In this document: positions 35,632 through 38,138 of the stretch, piece after piece
Layout of the letters: each line of letters starts with the position of its first letter
Position numbering within the stretch: position 1 is the stretch's first letter
Source: Paenibacillus chondroitinus NBRC 15376
GTDB taxonomy: Bacteria; Bacillota; Bacilli; Paenibacillales; NBRC-103111
Length of the DNA stretch: 38,138 bases
Assembly: GCF_004000765.1 (NCBI RefSeq)
Contig: NZ_BILW01000050.1
Span: forward strand, 1-38,138
Direction: 5' to 3'
The notes under the pieces: model-generated
Database searches by the model: none
What the model was told of the DNA's origin: nothing
Seen by the model: only the letters and a program-made list of their open reading frames with translations
Translations under genes and position numbers: made by a program

Positions 35632-36930
35632 TTAGGAGAACTCAGGCAGCCAGCTGCCATGCGCTTCGATCAATTCATCGCACATTGCGACGATGTCATC
35701 CATCGACAACTCAGCTGATGTGTGCGGATCAAGCATCGCTGCGTGATAAATATGATCGCGCTTACGCGTAATGGCTGCTTCAATCGTCAATAGCTGCGTA
35801 TTGATGTTCGTGCGATTGAGCGCAGCGAGCTGCGGCGGCAGATCCCCGACGTAAGTCGGCGTAACCCCGTTGCGGTCAACCAAGCAAGGTACTTCCACGC
35901 ACGCTTCGCGCGGCAAATTCGTAATTAAGCCGGTATTCATCACATTACCGCCGATTTTGAACGGAACATCCGTCTCAATGGCTTCGAAAATGTAGGATGC
36001 ATACTCATGGGAACGCTCATGCGTCAAATTCGCATCGTTCACGAGATCCTCGCGCATTTGTTTCCATCGGCTGATCTGGTTAACGCAGCGGCGCGGATAC
36101 TCGTCAAGCGGAATATTGAAGCGGTCGATCAGCTCCGGATAGTTCCGTTTGATGAAGTACGGATGGTATTCCGCGTTGTGCTCGGAGGATTCCGTAATGT
36201 AATGGCCAAACTTCAGCATCATTTCGAAACGGACCATATCCTTGTGCTTTTCCTTTTGCTTCTCGATCGCCCGTTTCTTGATTTCCGGGTATAGATCGAC
36301 ACCGTCCTTCGTTACCTCAAGCAGCCAAGCCATATGGTTGATGCCCGCAATTTTGGCTTTGACGCCTTCCTTTTCCAAGCCAAGGCTCTTGAACAGCTCA
36401 GGAATACAGGCCTGTACACTGTGACAAAGGCCGACAGTACGTACGCCGCCGTATGTGTTCATTACATTTGTTAAAACAGCCATTGGATTCGTGTAGTTCA
36501 GGAACAAGGCGTCCGGGCACACTTCACGAATATCCGCTGCAAAATCAAGCATAACCGGAATCGTCCGCAGATTTCTGAAAATACCGCCAATTCCGACTGT
36601 ATCTGCAATCGTTTGTCGCAAACCATACTTTTTCGGAATTTCAAAATCCGTAATCGTACATGGATCATAGCCACCTACTTGAATGGCATTTACGACATAT
36701 TTTGCACCTTTTAAAGCCTCTTTGCGGTCTGTATACGATTTAATGACGGACGTACTGCCGCTTGTTTTTTTGATATTATTCAGCATGTTCGCTGAGTCTT
36801 GCAAACGTTCGTGGTCGATATCAAAGAGAGCGATTTCAAAGCCTTGCAGCGCGGGAGTCATCAAGCAATCTCCAAGCACGTTTTTCGCAAAAACCGTACT
36901 TCCGGCACCTAGAAAAGTAATTTTGGACAT
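35632..36930 (-). CDS. melA: GH4 alpha-galactosidase/alpha-glucosidase (MelA-like)
   Basis: The protein has 432 residues. It is a glycoside hydrolase family 4 enzyme that needs NAD+ and Mn2+: N-terminal NAD site KITFLGAGSTVFAKNVLGDC, then Asp in ALFDIDHERL, VGGYDPCTITDFEIPKKYGL and FLNYTNPMAVLTNVMN. The metal-binding Cys is in VGLCHSVQ and His in AGINHMAWLLEVT; HNAEYHPYF follows. This matches the alpha-galactosidase (melibiase) branch more than the 6-phospho branch. It acts in the cytoplasm on imported galactosides. ATG 36930 has GGAGGG upstream. Divergent from the AraC-type gene at 37076 that probably controls it. Confidence 0.92.
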   Translation of the reverse strand: MSKITFLGAGSTVFAKNVLGDCLMTPALQGFEIALFDIDHERLQDSANMLNNIKKTSGSTSVIKSYTDRKEALKGAKYVVNAIQVGGYDPCTITDFEIPKKYGLRQTIADTVGIGGIFRNLRTIPVMLDFAADIREVCPDALFLNYTNPMAVLTNVMNTYGGVRTVGLCHSVQACIPELFKSLGLEKEGVKAKIAGINHMAWLLEVTKDGVDLYPEIKKRAIEKQKEKHKDMVRFEMMLKFGHYITESSEHNAEYHPYFIKRNYPELIDRFNIPLDEYPRRCVNQISRWKQMREDLVNDANLTHERSHEYASYIFEAIETDVPFKIGGNVMNTGLITNLPREACVEVPCLVDRNGVTPTYVGDLPPQLAALNRTNINTQLLTIEAAITRKRDHIYHAAMLDPHTSAELSMDDIVAMCDELIEAHGSWLPEFS

Positions 36931-36971
36931 GTGTGAATACCCTCCAAATTGGTTGTCGTTTTCATATCTTC

Positions 36972-37025
36972 ACTATAGCGCAGGAAGCTTTGGAAGCATA
37001 TGGATTGAACGAACTCCAATATGGA
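36972..37025 (-). promoter_or_regulatory. melA promoter with phased AraC-type repeats
   Basis: On the minus strand TATAGT (36972-36977) is a -10 box with no good -35. The heptamer ATATGGA (plus strand) occurs at 36998-37004 and 37019-37025, 21 bases apart, and the first overlaps the expected -35 position at about 36995-37000. This is the geometry of class II activation by AraC-type proteins. Confidence 0.55.
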
Positions 37026-37075
37026 CATTTGTAGTTTATTGAGGTACGCTTAACATAAAAAATGACGAGGTTCAT

Positions 37076-37939
37076 ATGAGTACGGAACATACCTATTTTA
37101 CCGTCAACATTAATCCGCATGAGAGCAATAGCGAACTTTCCGTGCTTTTTAGCGGGGAAGGCAAGCCGATTGCCCTACACAATACAGGGCCAGGTGTCCA
37201 CGACTACTATCTGGTTCACACCGTGCATTCCGGTAACGGCACTTTCGAGATGCACAACCGCACCTACCACTGCACAGCAGGCGACACGTTCATCATCTAC
37301 CCTGGGGAGCTGTTTCGGTATACGGCGGATGCCGAGAATCCATGGCATTATTCATGGGTCGCGTTCACGGGTCACGCTGCGGGCATGATGCTCTCCCAGA
37401 TCGGCGCTTCCCCGCAAAACGCCGTTATCTCAGGAAGCGTCCCCCGCTCCATGCGACATTACTACCGCCGAATCCGTTCCAGCTTTCAGCAGTCGATGTA
37501 CCCGGCGCTTGAGGATATGGAAGCGGCCGGCTGGCTGCGGCTGCTGCTTCGCGAGCTTGGCCGGGCGGGCGCTCATCAGGCGAAGGCCAAGCCAGCCACC
37601 GAGACGGAGATTCAGCGGCAAGTCAGCCAGGCGGTCCGCTATCTGGAGCTGCAGTATACCCAAGTCGTCTCCATCGAGCAGCTCGCCCGCACACTGGGCT
37701 ATCACCGAACCTACTTGTGCAAAATGTTCAAACAAGCCACAGGCCTCGCCCCCATGCAGTACCTCTTCAAAATCCGCATGGAACGCGCCAAGCAGCTTTT
37801 GGAAACGTCCATGACCATCGACCAGGTAGCCTCGTCTGTGGGCTTTAACGATGCGCTTTATTTCTCCAAGCAGTTTCACAAATGGAGCGGCAGTGCTCCT
37901 TCGGTATACCGGAAGGTGCTGACGGGTAAGGGGGGTTAG
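37076..37939 (+). CDS. AraC-family regulator of galactoside use
   Basis: The protein has 287 residues. It has an N-terminal cupin-like sugar-binding domain (about 25-140; VHDYYLVHTVHSGNGTFEMH, TFIIYPGELFRYTADAENPW). A C-terminal double helix-turn-helix (about 190-285) has VSIEQLARTLGYHRTYLCKM, FKQATGLAPMQYLFKIRMER, then SMTIDQVASSVGFNDALYFS and HKWSGSAPSVYRK. This is the RafR/MsmR/RhaS-like layout for activators of sugar genes. GAGG lies 5 bases before ATG 37076. Divergent from melA with 145 bases between, it should activate melA in response to an alpha-galactoside, as inferred from position and repeats. Confidence 0.92.
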   Translation: MSTEHTYFTVNINPHESNSELSVLFSGEGKPIALHNTGPGVHDYYLVHTVHSGNGTFEMHNRTYHCTAGDTFIIYPGELFRYTADAENPWHYSWVAFTGHAAGMMLSQIGASPQNAVISGSVPRSMRHYYRRIRSSFQQSMYPALEDMEAAGWLRLLLRELGRAGAHQAKAKPATETEIQRQVSQAVRYLELQYTQVVSIEQLARTLGYHRTYLCKMFKQATGLAPMQYLFKIRMERAKQLLETSMTIDQVASSVGFNDALYFSKQFHKWSGSAPSVYRKVLTGKGG

Positions 37940-37985
37940 GGAGCGGGAGTACGTAGGCGCGGGCGAGAGATGCGCAACGCGGGGG

Positions 37986-38043
37986 CGCTGGGCGGCGGCA
38001 GCCCAGGGCGGCGGCGCTGGGCGGCGGCAGCCCAGGGCGGCGG
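37986..38043. repeat. GC-rich 29-base tandem repeat, two copies
   Basis: Two identical units of 29 bases (CGCTGGGCGGCGGCAGCCCA then GGGCGGCGG) lie at 37986-38014 and 38015-38043. Each contains the hairpin CTGGGC...GCCCAG. After them AAGAGCG recurs about four times up to the window end. No convincing gene is seen in 37940-38138; G+C is far above the rest of the window. Confidence 0.85.
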
Positions 38044-38138
38044 CTGCGCGAGAGCGACTGTCGTGCAAGAGCGATAGCGGCGCAAGAGCGACGCCGGGAG
38101 CGGCGTGGAGACAAGAGCGTGACAGGCCGATGTGGCGG

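Noticed and set aside
37430..38114. Minus-strand ORFs of 212 and 89 codons at the window end
   Set aside because: They are antisense to the AraC gene and to the GC-rich repeat, with Arg/Ala/Pro-rich content typical of shadows.

Overview
The window looks like chromosome of a low- to mid-GC endospore-forming Firmicute, most likely Paenibacillaceae (Paenibacillus or a close relative). The reasons are strong GGAGG-type ribosome binding sites, GTG and TTG starts, T-tract terminators, and lineage-typical families (DUF896, YjzC, DUF3231, DUF4367, a Btr-like AraC regulator joined to a siderophore-binding lipoprotein, a small Pro/Met-rich coat-like protein). Identification is by reading the sequence only; no database search was run.

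Layout. 1-3.6 kb: the tail of an unknown gene, then an ECF sigma factor with a DUF4367 membrane partner and a second, truncated DUF4367 copy, separated by an IS1182-type transposase remnant. 4.0-10.2 kb: a DUF3231 pseudogene, then a five-gene PepT-family ABC importer (lipoprotein, two permeases, two ATPases, all minus strand) with a hairpin after the lipoprotein gene. 10.3-14.8 kb: a patchwork of small unrecognised ORFs, one with an in-frame amber codon, a methyltransferase, a cysteine hydrolase, an alpha/beta hydrolase and decayed EamA and LysR genes. 14.8-18.8 kb: a DeoR-type regulator overlapping nagA, then an FMN reductase next to a divergent GAPDH. 18.9-20.8 kb: DUF896, a frameshifted immunity-like gene, OsmC and YjzC.

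20.8-27.9 kb is a metal/redox island: a His-rich CadA/ZntA-type P-type ATPase, a CopA-type ATPase, a membrane-anchored cupredoxin-fold protein, remnants of a membrane protein and of an AhpD-like protein, and an Rrf2 regulator. 27.9-28.6 kb is a structured non-coding stretch. 28.6-31.8 kb holds the AraC/siderophore-binding fusion with an internal Fur-like box and start, and a Gfo/Idh/MocA oxidoreductase. 32.0-35.6 kb holds a coat-like protein, an MBL-fold hydrolase, a thioredoxin-like protein, a DedA protein, a second cupredoxin and a small conserved ORF. 35.6-38.1 kb has a GH4 alpha-galactosidase divergent from its likely AraC regulator, then a GC-rich tandem repeat.

The dominant theme outside the operons is decay: at least seven broken genes, plus a dispersed hairpin repeat with about seven copies between 3.9 and 20.4 kb. 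I did not find a clear new multi-gene defence or biosynthetic system. The best candidates for new biology are the AraC/siderophore-binding fusion with a nested Fur-type promoter, the dispersed hairpin family, the structured region at 28 kb and the small-ORF cluster at 10.4-11.1 kb.
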